From contig JADJUC010000003.1 in assembly GCA_016710885.1 (NCBI GenBank), positions 186,001 to 250,000 of the forward strand: a DNA stretch of 64,000 nucleotides, in the 5' to 3' direction. Of the stretch, positions 27,337-37,248 are shown one piece after another (position 1 is the first letter of the stretch; every line of letters begins with the position of its first letter). The DNA comes from Candidatus Proximibacter danicus. GTDB lineage: Bacteria > Pseudomonadota > Gammaproteobacteria > Burkholderiales > Rhodocyclaceae. The notes under the pieces are model-generated. The model was given only the letters and a program-made list of their open reading frames with translations. It did not search any database and was not told the DNA's origin. The translations under genes and the position numbers were made by a program.

Positions 27337-27374
27337 CAAAAAACCGGGGCGGCGGAAAGTCCGGGCCCCGGTTT
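27337..27374 (-). terminator. rho-independent terminator after nhaD
   Basis: On the minus strand AAACCGGGGC (27374-27365) pairs with GCCCCGGTTT (27350-27341) around a 14-base loop, followed by more T. It lies 31 bases downstream of the nhaD stop. Confidence 0.85.
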
Positions 27375-27405
27375 GCGGTCTGCGATGTTCCGCAGCTTCG
27401 GTGGG

Positions 27406-28689
27406 TCAGTGCATCAGGTTGTACTGCAGCACATAAACCCCGGCACCGGCGAGGTAGCCGATCAGTGCCAGGCCGCTGATCTTCTTCACGTACCAGAAGA
27501 AATGGATCTTCTCCAGGCCCATGGCGGCGACGCCGGCGGCGGAGCCGATGATCAGGATGGAGCCGCCCGTACCGGCGCAGTAGGCCAGGAACTCCCACAG
27601 GAAGTGGTCGGTCGGGTAGGTCTTCAGGTCGTACATGCCCATAGAGGCAGCCACCAGCGGCACGTTGTCGACGATGGCGCTGAAAATGCCGATCAGCAGC
27701 ACGATCACGTCGAGGCGGCCGATGCTCTGGTCCAGCCACTGGGCCAGCGAGGTCAGGATGTGCGTGTGTTCCAGCGTGGCAACGGCGAGCAGGATGCCGG
27801 TGAAGAACACGATGGAACTCATGTCGATCTTCGAGAGCGCGTGGGCCAGTGTCAGGTGGTTCTTGTATTCCTCTTCCTTGTTGCGGTGGATCAGGTCGCC
27901 GACCATCCAGAGGATGCCAAGGCCGAAGAGGATGCCGAGGAACGGCGGCAGGTGGGTGATCGTCTTGAACGCCGGCACCGCCACGAGAACGCCGAGGCCG
28001 AGGAAGAACATGGTGTTGCGCTCGAACTCGGTGGTTTTCAGGCCGTGGTCCATGTCGATGACTTCCGGCGAAACCACCGGCTTGCCGCGCAGCATGACGG
28101 CGGTGATCGAGAGCGGCACCAGCAGGCTGATGACCGACGGCAGGAAGACGGAGGTGATGATGTTCATCGAGGTGATCTGGCCGCCGATCCACAGCATCGT
28201 CGTCGTCACGTCGCCAATCGGCGACCAGGCGCCGCCGGCATTGGCGGCAATGACGATGATGCCGGCGAAGAACAGGCGGTCGGCATGGTTGGAGAGCAGC
28301 TTGCGCATCAGCGAGATCATGACGATGGTGGTCGTCAGGTTGTCGAGCAGGGCACTGAGGAAGAAAGTGACGAAACCGACCAGCCACATCAGCGTCGACA
28401 GCTTCTGTGTGCGAATGCGCTTGGTAATGACCTCGAAGCCGTTGTGCGCGTCGACCACTTCAACGATGGTCATGGCGCCCATCAGGAAGAAGACGATCTG
28501 TGCCGTACCCATCAGCGATTCGCTGAGCTGGTGGGTGACCACGTGGGCATCGGGGGTGGACATGGCGTAGATCGTCCACATGACGCCGGCGCCGATGAGG
28601 GCCGAGGCCGACTTGTTGATCTTGATCGGGTGTTCCAGGGCGATCGCCGCGTAGGCGATGACAAAAACGACGACTAGGGCAGTCAGCAT
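27406..28689 (-). CDS. nhaD: NhaD-type sodium/proton antiporter
   Basis: A 427-residue membrane protein with about twelve helices of the ion transporter superfamily. Family blocks include FFLSALLDNLTTTIVMISLM, AANAGGAWSPIGDVTTTMLW (with the conserved Asp) and, near the C-terminus, AIVDNVPLVAASMGMY and GTGGSILIIGSAAGVAAMG. NhaD exchanges Na+ for protons at the inner membrane. Sodium extrusion would maintain the gradient used by the two sodium:solute symporters encoded downstream. The gene is on the opposite strand from them. Confidence 0.94.
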   Translation of the reverse strand: MLTALVVVFVIAYAAIALEHPIKINKSASALIGAGVMWTIYAMSTPDAHVVTHQLSESLMGTAQIVFFLMGAMTIVEVVDAHNGFEVITKRIRTQKLSTLMWLVGFVTFFLSALLDNLTTTIVMISLMRKLLSNHADRLFFAGIIVIAANAGGAWSPIGDVTTTMLWIGGQITSMNIITSVFLPSVISLLVPLSITAVMLRGKPVVSPEVIDMDHGLKTTEFERNTMFFLGLGVLVAVPAFKTITHLPPFLGILFGLGILWMVGDLIHRNKEEEYKNHLTLAHALSKIDMSSIVFFTGILLAVATLEHTHILTSLAQWLDQSIGRLDVIVLLIGIFSAIVDNVPLVAASMGMYDLKTYPTDHFLWEFLAYCAGTGGSILIIGSAAGVAAMGLEKIHFFWYVKKISGLALIGYLAGAGVYVLQYNLMH

Positions 28690-29137
28690 CTCTTGACCTC
28701 GTTGCTAATTGGAGTTCGTGTAAATCGGGCGGCAGTCGCCAACAACGGGTTTCCCTGGCCTTTGCCGGGCAATGCAAGCAATGCGGGCCGCAGCTAAAAG
28801 TCGGCTGCGGGCGCGCCGGGAATTTCAAACGGTGTTGTCAGACCACTGTCAGGTTCGTAAACCGGGGCGATTCTAGCATCAACAATTTGGCCGGCTGTCG
28901 ATTTTTAGCCGCAGGCCGTTCCGGCAAGGGGGGCGCGGGTGGATGCCGCGAAACCTGCATCCATCGTTTTTGCTCCGTGTTCTCCGTGAACTCCGTGGTC
29001 AACTGCTTTTTCAAGGATGAATCAAAATTTGGTCAGCTTGTTGTCAGGTTCAAGTAAGTCTGTGTGCCGATACTCGCCGTCGTGGTTCCCTGAGAAGTAA
29101 TGGGGATCGCTATATCTATTAATTGGAGGAGGCACTC
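28690..29137. other. gene-free stretch between nhaD and the symporter operon
   Basis: This 448-base divergent region must hold promoters for both sides, but I cannot place them with confidence. At 28976-29005 there is half of the dispersed repeat family (CTCCGTGTTCTCCGTGAAC). A small inverted repeat CCGCAGC/GCTGCGG occurs near 28791-28813. No RNA gene is recognisable. Confidence 0.5.
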
Positions 29138-29392
29138 ATGAATGACCAAGGCGCAGCCTACTGGTCGGCAACCCTCAGGTTGCTGGGCGGGATTCTGGCG
29201 GTATGGTTTCTCTGTTCTTTCGGCGCGGGCATCCTGTTCGCGGACGCACTGAACAGCATCAAACTGGGCGGCTACCCGCTGGGCTTCTGGTTCGCCCATC
29301 AGGGTTCGATGTACATCTTCATTGCGTTGATCTTCATCTACGCAAAGTTGATGGGCGATCTCGACCGTAAATTCGACGTTCACGAAGAATAA
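29138..29392 (+). CDS. DUF4212 small subunit of sodium:solute symporter
   Basis: An 84-residue membrane protein with two helices (residues about 13-35 and 52-72). The signature SIKLGGYPLGFWFAHQGSMY is that of DUF4212, the small partner of VC_2705-type sodium:solute symporters. A strong GGAGGAGG ribosome site precedes ATG 29138. It lies 11 bases before the large symporter gene, so the two are cotranslated as in other proteobacteria. Confidence 0.9.
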   Translation: MNDQGAAYWSATLRLLGGILAVWFLCSFGAGILFADALNSIKLGGYPLGFWFAHQGSMYIFIALIFIYAKLMGDLDRKFDVHEE

Positions 29393-29403
29393 GGGGCGAC
29401 CAT

Positions 29404-31209
29404 ATGGATCTTCAAACAACAACCTACCTGGTCGTCGGCGCTTCGTTCGCGCTGTACATCGGCATCGCCATCTGGGCGCGTGCCGGTAGCACCAGCGAGT
29501 TCTATGCGGCCGGTGGACAAATTCACCCGGTTCTGAACGGCATGGCAACGGGCGCTGACTGGATGTCGGCAGCTTCCTTCATCTCCATGGCTGGCCTGAT
29601 CGCCAACATGGGCTACGGTGGCGGCCTGTTCCTGATGGGCTGGACCGGCGGCTATGTGCTGCTGGCCATGCTGCTGGCTCCGTACCTGCGCAAGTTCGGC
29701 AAGTTCACAGTGCCGCAGTTCATCGGTGACCGCTTCTACTCGAAGTCGGCTTCCACCGTGGCTGTGCTCTGTCTGCTGACCGCTTCGCTGACCTACATCA
29801 TCGGTCAGATGACGGGCGTCGGTGTGGCGTTCTCGCGCTTCCTTGGTGTGTCTTCCGATACCGGTATCTACATCGGCCAGGGCATCGTCTTCCTGTACGC
29901 CGTGTTCGGCGGCATGAAGGGCATCACCTACACCCAGGTGGCACAGTACCTCGTGTTGATCTCCGCCTACATCGTTCCGGCCGTGTTCATTTCGCTGAAC
30001 CTCACCGGCAACCCGCTCCCGCAACTGGGCCTGGGTTCGACGATGTCGGGTTCCGACATTGCGCTGCTGACCCGTCTTGACCAGGTTGTTACCGACCTCG
30101 GCTTCGGCAAGTACACGACCACGACAGCCGGCAGCACGCTGAACATGTTCGTCTACACGATGTCGCTGATGATCGGTACGGCCGGTCTGCCGCACGTCAT
30201 CATGCGCTTCTTCACCGTCCCGACGGTCAAGGATGCGCGTAGCTCGGCCGGCTGGGCGCTGGTCTTCATCGCCCTGCTGTACACGACTGCCCCGGCTGTT
30301 GCCGCGATGGCCAAGTACAACCTGCACGCCACGGTGAACGCTGCCGTCGTCAAGGGCGGCGACCTCTATGCTGTTGAAAGCAGCATTGTGGCCGAACAGC
30401 GTCCGGACTGGATGAAGCGTTGGGAAAAGACTGGCCTGCTGAAGTTCACCGACAAGAACGGTGACGGCCGCATCCAGTATTACAACGATGCCACCAAGAA
30501 CCCGGATGCCAAGGCCAAGGCTGCTGCTGCCGGCTGGAAGGGCAACGAGCTGGCGGTTAACGCCGACATCATCGTGCTGGCCAACCCGGAAATTGCACTG
30601 CTGCCGAACTGGGTTATCGCCCTGGTCGCTGCCGGTGGTCTGGCTGCTGCGCTCTCGACCGCTGCTGGTCTGCTGATGGCCATTTCCTCCGCCGTGTCGC
30701 ATGACCTGGTGAAGGGCATCTTCGCGCCGGACATCAGCGAGAAGAACGAGCTGCTGGCAGGCAAGATCTCGATGGCCGTGGCCATCGTTATCTCCGGCTA
30801 CCTCGGTCTGAATCCTCCGGGCTTCGCGGCCGGTACCGTGGCTCTGGCCTTCGGTATTGCCGCTTCGTCGCTGTTCCCGGCGATCATGATGGGTATCTTC
30901 TCGAAGAAGATGAACAAGGAAGGCGCCATTGCCGGCATGCTGGCTGGTCTCTTCATCACCCTGTTCTACGTGTTCGCACACAAGGGTATCTTCTTCATCA
31001 AGGGTACCGACTTCCTGCCGATGATCGGTGGCGCCAACAGCTTCTTCGGCATCACGCCGGAAGCCTTCGGTGCAATCGGTGCGCTGGTCAACTTCGCCGT
31101 CGCCTTCATGGTTGACAAGGTGACGAAGGAGCCGCCAGAGCACATCCAGGCCATGGTCGAGGCAGTCCGCATTCCGCGCGGCTCCAAGGTTGTGGATGGT
31201 GCGCACTAA
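29404..31209 (+). CDS. VC_2705-type sodium:solute symporter, large subunit
   Basis: A 601-residue SSS-family permease with about 13 helices, likely for a small organic acid such as acetate. Family blocks are EFYAAGGQIHPVLNGMATGA, DWMSAASFISMAGLIANMGY and GTAGLPHVIMRFFTVPTVKD. Between two helices, around residues 350-362, a loop DKNGDGRIQYYN matches the EF-hand calcium-binding pattern except that position 12 is Asn. Codon use is rich in T-ending codons for Gly and Ala compared with neighbours, which suggests high expression. A terminator follows. Confidence 0.92.
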   Translation: MDLQTTTYLVVGASFALYIGIAIWARAGSTSEFYAAGGQIHPVLNGMATGADWMSAASFISMAGLIANMGYGGGLFLMGWTGGYVLLAMLLAPYLRKFGKFTVPQFIGDRFYSKSASTVAVLCLLTASLTYIIGQMTGVGVAFSRFLGVSSDTGIYIGQGIVFLYAVFGGMKGITYTQVAQYLVLISAYIVPAVFISLNLTGNPLPQLGLGSTMSGSDIALLTRLDQVVTDLGFGKYTTTTAGSTLNMFVYTMSLMIGTAGLPHVIMRFFTVPTVKDARSSAGWALVFIALLYTTAPAVAAMAKYNLHATVNAAVVKGGDLYAVESSIVAEQRPDWMKRWEKTGLLKFTDKNGDGRIQYYNDATKNPDAKAKAAAAGWKGNELAVNADIIVLANPEIALLPNWVIALVAAGGLAAALSTAAGLLMAISSAVSHDLVKGIFAPDISEKNELLAGKISMAVAIVISGYLGLNPPGFAAGTVALAFGIAASSLFPAIMMGIFSKKMNKEGAIAGMLAGLFITLFYVFAHKGIFFIKGTDFLPMIGGANSFFGITPEAFGAIGALVNFAVAFMVDKVTKEPPEHIQAMVEAVRIPRGSKVVDGAH

Positions 31210-31266
31210 GCAATAGTTGCAGTATGATTTGTCCAACTGTGTATTAATGACAGTTACGGCAAGCCA

Positions 31267-31299
31267 AACCCCGCCGGCCTCGCCGGCGGGGTTTTTCTT
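31267..31299 (+). terminator. rho-independent terminator after the DUF4212/SSS operon
   Basis: AAACCCCGCCGGC (31267-31279) pairs perfectly with GCCGGCGGGGTTT (31283-31295) over a three-base loop, followed by further T residues. It is a 13-base-pair stem. Confidence 0.95.
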
Positions 31300-31374
31300 T
31301 GAAGCAGTTGTTTGTTGAGGGTTTCGCGTAGCGGCGTTGTGTCTTGGCTACGAGCGAAACAACAGGAGTAGTGG

Positions 31375-31728
31375 ATGGAAATCAGTCTTGCGGTGACGTG
31401 GCTTTTGTTTCTCGCTTTGTTTCCGATCGGTTTTTTCTGGCTGCGGCGGGCATGGCGGATCATTGTCAAACGCGACTATTCGGAAGTGGCATTGAAGGGT
31501 GGCGAGCCGCCGCCCAATGCTGAAAAATACGCCCCCTACACGGCGGCGGTTAACCTGATCGCCGGCCTGATTGCGGCTGGGGTGATCTTGCTGGTCATCA
31601 CCGGTATTGCGACTTACGAGACGTGGAGTGCGATTGCCGGATCGACGCTCTGGATGAAGTTCTTCTTTGACTTTATTATCAGCCGGCACGCCCGGCCGAT
31701 CTGGGGCAAGAAAAAAGAGCAGGGCTAG
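31375..31728 (+). CDS. small membrane protein of unknown function
   Basis: A 117-residue protein with two clear hydrophobic helices (residues about 4-24 and 60-85) and a cytoplasm-like basic tail ending ARPIWGKKKEQG. I do not recognise a family. An AGGAG site lies nine bases upstream of the ATG. It sits between a symporter operon and another unknown gene; cotranscription with the latter (81 bases downstream) is possible. Confidence 0.65.
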   Translation: MEISLAVTWLLFLALFPIGFFWLRRAWRIIVKRDYSEVALKGGEPPPNAEKYAPYTAAVNLIAGLIAAGVILLVITGIATYETWSAIAGSTLWMKFFFDFIISRHARPIWGKKKEQG

Positions 31729-31809
31729 TTGTAAATTATTTGGCGATCGTCGCGACATAAAAAAGACAAGCGGGGATCGTTTGTGCAGCTTTGACGGAGG
31801 AGATATGCA

Positions 31810-32313
31810 ATGAGTGTGATCTTTACCAAGACGCAAAAAGGCACCGAGGAAATGACCAACCGCAGCGGCGGTTTGACACCGCGCGTGCGCCGGGTGCTGA
31901 TCATGATCGACGGCAAGCGCAGCGTCGATGACCTGCGGGCCATGGCGCTCGCCGATGACCTGAGCCATACGCTCGGTGAACTTGAGGAAGCCGGTTTCAT
32001 CGAGATGGTGAAAACCGTGGAAACGCCGCCTGCCGCACCCGATGGCGGCCTGCCGGCGATCACCACCTTCCGCGACATTCCGGAGACGCCCAATCTCAAG
32101 GAACTGGACATGGCGCGAAACTTCATCATGAACACGCTGAAAACCTTCTGCGGCCCGGCCACGCACCTGACGATCATCGAAAAGGCTTTTGCCGCCAAGA
32201 CACACGAGGAAATGCGCGAACAGTTCGCGCCCTGGTTCAACGCCATTGTTGAAACCAGCGCCGGCCGTCGCCGCGCTGAAGAGTTGCGCAGCCAGTTGCT
32301 GAAGGTGATCTGA
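31810..32313 (+). CDS. conserved hypothetical protein, winged-helix-like N-terminus
   Basis: A 167-residue soluble protein. Residues 20-60 (GLTPRVRRVLIMIDGKRSVD followed by DLSHTLGELEEAGFIEMV) have the helix-turn-helix-wing rhythm seen in small regulatory domains of betaproteobacteria. The C-terminal half is helical (MARNFIMNTLKTFCGPATHL, then HEEMREQFAPWFNAIVE). No catalytic motif is visible. A GGAGGAG ribosome site lies at 31796-31802. Two hairpins follow the gene. Confidence 0.65.
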   Translation: MSVIFTKTQKGTEEMTNRSGGLTPRVRRVLIMIDGKRSVDDLRAMALADDLSHTLGELEEAGFIEMVKTVETPPAAPDGGLPAITTFRDIPETPNLKELDMARNFIMNTLKTFCGPATHLTIIEKAFAAKTHEEMREQFAPWFNAIVETSAGRRRAEELRSQLLKVI

Positions 32314-32335
32314 GGCAGTTTTTGCTTGTCTTGCC

Positions 32336-32392
32336 GGCTGCACGTGCTCCGCGTGCAGCCCGATGAACCCGGACTTCGGCCCGGGTTTTTTC
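32336..32392 (+). terminator. tandem hairpins, second with T-run
   Basis: First hairpin GGCTGCACG (32336-32344) with CGTGCAGCC (32352-32360), seven-base loop. Second hairpin AACCCGG (32366-32372) with CCGGGTT (32381-32387), followed by a T run to 32391. The second is a standard terminator for the upstream unknown gene; the first may stabilise the 3' end. Confidence 0.8.
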
Positions 32393-32667
32393 GTTTTTGG
32401 CCGCGCAGTCTACAGGGAGGGGGATTTGTTAAACTCGGACAGCGATAGACCGGAAAAGCAGGGAAAGGCAGGAAGGCGGGGGGCGGGAAAAAAGGAGGTA
32501 GGGGGTTGTTCGGTGCAGGTTCGAACCGCCCCCTGAGCCATGACCGGAGCCACGGACTCCAAGACCATAAAAGGAGAACAGCGGGGCGGATGTTATAGTC
32601 GCACGCTTACAAGAGTCTTACGTGTTTCAAACGCAGTTCGAATTTCGACCCAACGGACATTCCATCC

Positions 32668-33348
32668 ATGCGCTTACTCATCGCTGAAGACGATCCCATC
32701 ATCGCCGATGGCCTTTGCCGCACCCTGAGAGGCAACGGTTTTGCGGTGGATCGCGCAGCCAATGGCCTCGACGCCGATACGGCGCTGATGGCCAATAACT
32801 ACGACTTGCTGATCCTCGACCTCGGCCTGCCGAAAATGCCCGGCCTTGAGGTGCTGCGCCGCTTGCGCGCACGCGGCAGCGCGCTACCGGTACTTATTTT
32901 GACCGCACTCGATGGTACCGGCGACCGCGTTCGCGGCCTTGACCTCGGGGCCGATGATTACATGGCCAAGCCGTTTGAATTGCCGGAACTGGAAGCCCGG
33001 GTGCGGGCGCTGACGCGGCGCTCCAGCGGGACGACGCCGAAGGTGCAGTGCGGTGCGCTGACTTACGATCAGGTCAGCCGTTCGGCCATGCTCAATGGTC
33101 AGGTGCTCGACCTTTCGGCACGTGAGCTGGGGTTGCTGGAGGTGCTGCTGTCGCGGACGGGGCGCCTGGTCAGCAAGGATCAACTGGTAGACCATCTTTG
33201 TGGCTGGGGCGAGGAAGTGAGCCACAACGCCATCGAGGTTTATGTGCATCGCCTGCGCAAGAAGCTGGAGCCGGGCGGTGTGCGCATCGCGACGGTACGC
33301 GGACTTGGATATTGTCTTGAAAAGCCGCAAGAAACCCGCAGCGCCTGA
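32668..33348 (+). CDS. OmpR-family response regulator (TctD/QseB-like)
   Basis: A 226-residue response regulator. The receiver has the acidic pocket EDD at residues 7-9, the phospho-acceptor Asp in LLILDLGLP and the Lys in MAKPFELPEL. The C-terminal winged helix shows LSARELGLLEVLLSRTGRLV and AIEVYVHRLRKKLEPGG. It is followed by its sensor kinase, whose start lies inside this gene's last codons. TctD-like regulators commonly control carboxylate uptake; the acetate-type permease genes downstream are plausible targets. Confidence 0.92.
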   Translation: MRLLIAEDDPIIADGLCRTLRGNGFAVDRAANGLDADTALMANNYDLLILDLGLPKMPGLEVLRRLRARGSALPVLILTALDGTGDRVRGLDLGADDYMAKPFELPELEARVRALTRRSSGTTPKVQCGALTYDQVSRSAMLNGQVLDLSARELGLLEVLLSRTGRLVSKDQLVDHLCGWGEEVSHNAIEVYVHRLRKKLEPGGVRIATVRGLGYCLEKPQETRSA

Positions 33349-34815
33349 CGGTCAGCGTTCCCTGTTCGGCGAGATCCTGGACTGGATGCTCGCCCCTTTG
33401 TTGTTTGTCTGGCCGTTGTCGATTGCGGTCACGCATTACTTTGCCTCCTCGGTGGCGACCTACCCTTACGACCAGGCCTTGCGTGAAAACGTCAATGCGA
33501 TTGCGCGTCAGGTGAAGTTCGTCAATGGCCGGGCGGTGATCAATCTGCCGTCTTCCGCCCGGGCCTTGCTGCGCTCGGATGAGATCGACGAGGTTTATTT
33601 TCATGTGATGAATCGCAAGGGGGTCAAGCTGGTTGGCGACACGGAGTTGCCGATGGCCCAAGACCTTGAGTATCAGTCCGATGAACTGGGCGAGGTCTAT
33701 TTCCGCGAGGTTGAGGTGAAGGGGCGCGACATGCGCCTGGCTTATGCCTATGTCGGCGAGCCGGGAATTCCGCGCGAGCGCTGGTTGCTGGTGGAGGTGG
33801 GCGAGACGCTGGAGAAGCGCTCGCAGCTTTCGAACAAGATCATTGCCAGCGTGATCCTGCCGCAGTTCGTGATCATTCCGCTGGCGGTGATTCTGGTCTG
33901 GTTCGGGCTTTCGCAGGGCTTGCGACCGCTGACGGTCCTGCGGGAGAAGATCGAGGCGCGCGCCGAAAGCGATATGTCGCCGATTCGCACGCGGCGGGTG
34001 CCGGAGGAGTTGCAGCCGCTGATCGAGGCGTTCAATGCCATGCTTGAACGCATGCGCGGCAACCTTGATGCCCAGCAGCGCTTTATCGCCGACGCCGCGC
34101 ACCAGATGCGGACGCCGCTGACCGGGCTGAAGATGCAGGCGCAACTGGCGATGCGCGAGTCTGACCCGGTGGAGCTGAAGAATTCGCTGCGCCAGATTGC
34201 GACTGGCGTCGATCGCGCGGCGCACCTGGTCAACCAGTTGCTGACGCTGGCGCGTGCCGAAGCCCGCGACGAGGCGCAGCACGCATTGGTGCCGATCGAT
34301 CTGGATGTCTTGCTGCGCGAGCTGGTCGAGGAGTGGGTGATGCGTGCGCTCGATCGCCGCATCGATCTTGGCTATGAGCCGGCGCTGCCTTCTGAAATCG
34401 AGGGCAATCCCTTTCTGCTGCGGGAGCTGGCCAGCAACCTGATCGACAATGCCATGCGCTATTCGCCGGATGGCGGGCGGGTGACCTGCCGTGTTGTGGT
34501 GCAAGGCGATTTCGTGACGCTCGAAGTCGAGGACAACGGTATCGGCATTACCGAGGAGCAGGCGGCAATGGTGTTCGAGCGCTTCTATCGGGTCGATGGT
34601 TCCGGGGTCGATGGTTCGGGCCTTGGCCTGGCGATTGTCCGCGAGATCTCCGAACTGCATCGGGCCAACGCCAGCTTGCGGCCGAACCCGGCGGGCCACG
34701 GTGCCATTGCCCGGGTGGTTTTCCCCGCTATCGGGCCCCGCGTTCGATGCCGCAGTTCGATGCCCAGGTCGAGGGCGAACTGGGTTTCCGCAATCCGCCG
34801 ACGGGATTCGTTTGA
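33317..34815 (+). CDS. sensor histidine kinase (TctE-like), probable frameshift near 3' end
   Basis: A membrane sensor kinase. An N-terminal helix (LDWMLAPLLFVWPLSIAV), a periplasmic domain and a second helix (SVILPQFVIIPLAVILVWF) precede a HAMP-like region. The H-box is FIADAAHQMRTPLTGLK; N (NLIDNAMRYSPDG), G1 and G2 (DGSGLGLAIVREI) boxes follow. The only suitable start is TTG at 33317, overlapping the regulator gene by 32 bases. After ARVVFP the frame continues with unlikely residues to 34912. One extra base in the GGGCCCC run at 34733-34739 would give a tail with strongly GC-biased third positions ending GFRNPPTGFV at 34815, so I place the end there. Confidence 0.85.
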
Positions 34816-34969
34816 TCGGCTGCTTTGCCGGCGCCCCTATACCTTTCTGTCATGGTCAGCCAGTTGTAAGCATTGCCTCCTAGACTCCAGCAAAGGAGTG
34901 AGGATGGGGTGAGTGTTGTGTACTCTCCCCGCCCCTAAAACTAAAACAAGAAGCTGGGTTGGAGGCGTT

Positions 34970-35304
34970 ATGGCCAAGGGTGCCATTGAGTGGGCGGCTG
35001 TCGACGCTGATCCACGCTTTCAGGAATTGCATCGTAAAAAGCTGCGATTCCTGTGCTGGCTGATGGGTTTTTCCATCGCCTATTTTTTTCTGCTGCCGGT
35101 TGGCGCGGCATGGTTTCCCGAAATTTTCCGCATTCAGGTGGCGGGCGTGGTGAACGTCGGCATTCTCTTTGCGCTGTCGCAGTTCGTCGTTGCCTGGGGT
35201 GTGGCGGCAATTTACACGCGGCGCGCCAACCGTGAGTTCGACCGGCTGGCCGAGGAAATCAATCAGGCCCAGATGGACCGCAGCCTGCGGGGGCGCAGCC
35301 GTGA
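34970..35304 (+). CDS. DUF485 membrane protein (ActP partner), frameshift at G run
   Basis: A two-helix inner-membrane protein of the DUF485 family encoded before actP. It starts MAKGAIEWAAVDADPRFQEL after a GGAGGC site. It ends TRRANREFDRLAEEINQAQM, typical of the family. As read, the frame runs on for over 200 residues opposite the correct actP frame. If the five-G run at 35289-35293 had six, the protein would end DRSLRGAQP at a TGA overlapping the actP GTG (GTGA). That gives a normal 111-residue product, so an indel is likely. Confidence 0.85.
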
Positions 35305-37221
35305 TACGCAAGCCGACCGGGGCGCTGGTGGCGCTGGCAGTGAGCCTTGCCGGGGCGTGCCCGCTTTCGGCCTTGGCCGCGGCTGCGCCGGCGGCGGTGC
35401 CCGAGCAGCATCGCTGGCTGAGCCTGGCCGTTTTTTCGGCGATCATCGCCCTGACGCTGCTGGTGACCTACGTTGCCGCGAAACGCGTGAGAACGCCATC
35501 GGATTTCTACACGGCGGGTGGCGGCCTTTCCGGCCTTCAGAACGGCTGGGCCATTGCCGGCGATTACCTCTCTGCAGCATCGTTCCTTGGTATCTCCGGC
35601 CTTATCGCCCTCTGGGGTTTCGATGGCTTCATGTATTCCGTCGGCTGGCTGGTGGCTTATGTTTCGGTGCTGCTGGTGATCGCGGAGCCCTGCCGAAACA
35701 TCGGCAAATACACGCTTTCAGACATCCTTGCCTACCGCAACGACCCGCGCAAGACGCGCATTTTCGGGGCTTTGTCGGTGATTACGGTTTCCACTTTCTA
35801 TCTCGTCGCGCAGCTTGTTGGCGGCGGTGTGCTGATCAAGACGCTGATCGGCATCGACTACGAAGTGTCGGTGATGGCGGTGGGTGTGCTCATGCTCTCT
35901 TATGTGATTTTCGGCGGCATGGTGGCGACAACCTGGGGTGCAGATCATCAAGGCTGTGCTGTTGATGCTGGTTTCAATGGTGATGGTGGTGCTGGTCTGG
36001 AGCCAGTATGGTTTCTTCGGCGATTTCTTCGCCAATGTGGTCGGAGACCCCAAGGTTCAGGCGCGGGTGGCGGCCATTCTTGGCGACGCCAGCACCGGCA
36101 TGTCGCCAGAGGCGCTGGGACAGCGCTTTCTCGAACCCGGGCTGCTGTTCAAGGTGCCGATGGATCAGATTTCGCTGGGGATCGCGCTGGTTTTCGGCAC
36201 GGCCGGCCTGCCGCATATCCTGATGCGCTTCTTTACCGTGCCGACGGCGCGGGCGGCGCGCCTCTCGGTGGTCTGGGCGATGGCCATCATCGGCGGCTTC
36301 TATGTGCTCACGCTCTTCCTCGGGCTGGGGGCAGCAATGAAGGTCGGCGTTCCGTTCATTACCGATGCCGATGCCGGTGGCAACATGGCCGCACCGCTGC
36401 TGGCGCAGGCGCTGGGCGGCGGCCGGGATAGCCTGCTCGGCAATTTCATGCTGGCAGTTGTCGCCGCCGTGGCTTTCGCCACCATCGTTGCCGTGGTGGC
36501 GGCACTGGTTCTCGCTGCGGCTTCGGCGATTGCCCATGACCTCTACGTCGGGGTGATCAGAGGGGGCAAGGCCAGCACCGCGGAACAGGTGCGCGCCGGG
36601 CGTGTAGCCGCTGTGGTCTTTGGTTCGCTGGCGGTGCTGCTGGGCATTGCTGCCAAGGGGCAGAACGTTGCCCACCTGGTTGCGCTGGCGTTCGCGGTTG
36701 CCGCTTCGGCGAATTTTCCGTGCATCCTGATGACGCTTTTCTGGCGCCGTTGCAACACTGGCGGCATCCTTGCCGGAATGCTCGTCGGTACGGTGGTGTC
36801 CATCGGCCTCGTGCTGGTTTCGCCGAACATGACGTATCCCAAGGAAGTCAAGGCGGCGGCGCGGCAGACCCTCGATGCCGCACCGGTGAAGCTGAAAGCC
36901 ATCGAGGCGGCGCTTTCCTCGCGCGATCCCGCACGTGTCGACGCGGCAAAAATGGAGCGAACCGCACTCGGAAAAAGCGTGACGCGCGCGCGCGAGGACC
37001 TGGAGCGCTACCGCCATGAAGAAACGTCGATTTTAGGGCTGGAAGCTCCGCTATTCGGCTTGCGCAACCCGGGGCTGGTCTCCGTTCCCCTCGGCTTTCT
37101 CGCCGTCATCCTCGGCTCGCTGCTCTACCGCGACCCGCGCGCACTTGCCATGTGGGACGAGGTTTATATCCGCCAGAACACCGGCATTCTGAGAGCACGC
37201 GCAGCGCGGGCGGAGGAGTAG
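35301..37221 (+). CDS. actP: ActP-like acetate/cation symporter, interrupted by one-base indel
   Basis: A sodium:solute symporter of the acetate permease type. GTG at 35301 starts a signal-like N-terminus (ALVALAVSLAGACPLSALA) followed by DFYTAGGGLSGLQNGWAIAG and DYLSAASFLGISGLIALWGF. The frame breaks at the GGGG run at 35935-35938: removing one G joins GGMVATTW directly to VQIIKAVLLMLVS. The second part continues through GTAGLPHILMRFFTVPTARA to the C-terminus at 37221. The corrected product is 639 residues. A charged insert (residues about 515-570, LDAAPVKLKAIEAALSSRD) lies between late helices. Confidence 0.87.
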
Positions 37222-37248
37222 GGTTGAGCAGCGGTTGGAAAAGAGATT

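Noticed and set aside
26962..28677. 571-codon plus-strand frame over the antitoxin and nhaD
   Set aside because: Crosses two genes and a terminator on the opposite strand; composition is typical of a shadow frame.
29380..31236. 618-codon antisense frame over the sodium:solute symporter
   Set aside because: Begins and ends in intergenic sequence and contains only low-complexity His/Gln/Arg residues.
32508..32545. tRNA-like T-arm (GGTTCGAACC)
   Set aside because: No acceptor or anticodon arm can be built around it.
34733..34912. Extended C-terminus of the sensor kinase to 34912
   Set aside because: Third-position GC bias is lost after 34740 and the kinase domain is already complete; the alternative frame ending at 34815 looks coding.
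35935..35938. Programmed ribosomal frameshift in actP
   Set aside because: The run is short, no stimulatory structure is evident, and the same kind of indel breaks many unrelated genes nearby.
35305..35965. Long C-terminal extension of the DUF485 protein
   Set aside because: It is the actP region read in the wrong frame after a one-base indel.
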